A stretch of DNA of 64,000 nt from Balanoglossus misakiensis (lineage: Eukaryota > Hemichordata). Below are positions 63,494 to 64,000 of this stretch, piece by piece (the first letter of the stretch is position 1; every line of letters starts with the position of its first letter). The stretch is from positions 10,850,001 to 10,914,000 of the forward strand of contig CM082590.2 in the NCBI GenBank assembly GCA_040954595.2. Reading direction: 5' to 3'. Position numbers and translations under genes: made by a program. The notes beneath the pieces are model-generated. The model had not been told where the DNA came from and made no database searches. It saw only the letters and a list, made by a program, of their open reading frames with translations.

Positions 63494-64000
63494 CTAGGGA
63501 AAGGATATGAGACATTGAACACTGGTGATGTCTAACCTTTACCATAGAAAACAATAGGTTTGGACTGAACCATGGTGGTGAAAGGGTTCAAATTAAAGGA
63601 TCGATGGAATCCCATCTGCACCTGCGTTTGGCCCTGTACAACACCTTGCTAGTAAGTTGAAGTGGGAGAATCTACCCGGTATACCTGTACAAACAATATG
63701 GTTGTTACTTAAGCAATAAAACACCCCCAGCCATGGTATACCACGAGATTTTGACCAGTTCACGACATATACGCACTCGCTATCGCTCGTGCGTATATGG
63801 AGTTGAACTGGTCAAAATCGAGTGGTATACCATGGCTTGGGGTGTTTTATTGCTATTATATTATGCCAGTATATTGAAACTTTGCATAAAACATTTTAAA
63901 AAGGCATTTTCTTTGACTATGATATATGACTGTGATATATGGCTAATATATCACGGTCACGTGTCGTGTCTCGACCAATCAAATAGCGTGATTTACACCA
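63494..64000. other. Intron of the large gene with half MITE and a palindrome
   Basis: No exon found. Holds a half TTAA-MITE (63532-63589) and a long imperfect palindrome (63712-63854). Confidence 0.5.
63712..63854. mobile_element. 143-bp near-palindromic MITE-like element
   Basis: Two ~68-bp arms, beginning AGCAATAAAACACCCC and ending GGGGTGTTTTATTGCT, around a CTATCG centre. Arms share CCATGGTATACCAC and ATTTTGACCAGTTC with few mismatches. Confidence 0.75.

Overview
The window is nuclear DNA of an invertebrate animal. Genes are split into short exons with GT/AG introns. EGF modules sit mostly one per phase-1 exon. MITE-like palindromes are dense, an L2/CR1-type LINE tail is present, and simple repeats are frequent. 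The gene set (AP-1 sigma, an ACAD6/acdh-6-type acyl-CoA dehydrogenase, a melatonin-receptor-like GPCR, a WSCD-type sulfotransferase and an EGF-NIDO-AMOP-VWD-EGF membrane protein) fits a marine deuterostome or lophotrochozoan. I cannot name the phylum. No bacterial, organellar or viral genes were seen. All exon models were built by eye from splice sites, reading phase and family motifs.

Layout. (1) 1-1761, minus: 5' four exons of a type II membrane sulfotransferase that runs off the left edge. (2) 4059-7835 and 10004-13933, plus: tandem mitochondrial acyl-CoA dehydrogenase genes, nine exons each, with patchy near-identity that looks like gene conversion. (3) 14356-15955, minus: a three-exon gene for a small secreted cysteine-rich protein of no family I recognise. 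(4) 18757-36404, minus: AP-1 complex sigma subunit. Exon 1 supplies only the ATG. Intron 1 (about 13.6 kb) is almost filled by a 13.2-kb minisatellite of 57+59-bp subunits, bracketed by a perfect 15-bp inverted repeat. (5) 37748-39116, plus: a diverged paralogue of the secreted gene with the same exon structure. (6) 39464-43007, minus: class A GPCR, four exons. (7) 44885-63493 and beyond the right edge, minus: at least 40 exons (about 2018 residues in view) of a cell-surface protein with EGF repeats, NIDO, AMOP, VWD, more EGF repeats, one transmembrane segment and a cytoplasmic tail.

The genes do not form a pathway. The main relations are duplications: the tandem ACAD pair, and the inverted secreted pair that flanks AP1S. 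The most unusual object is the minisatellite. It is intronic, so it should be transcribed with AP1S. Its higher-order structure and terminal inverted repeats suggest it expanded inside a DNA transposon.
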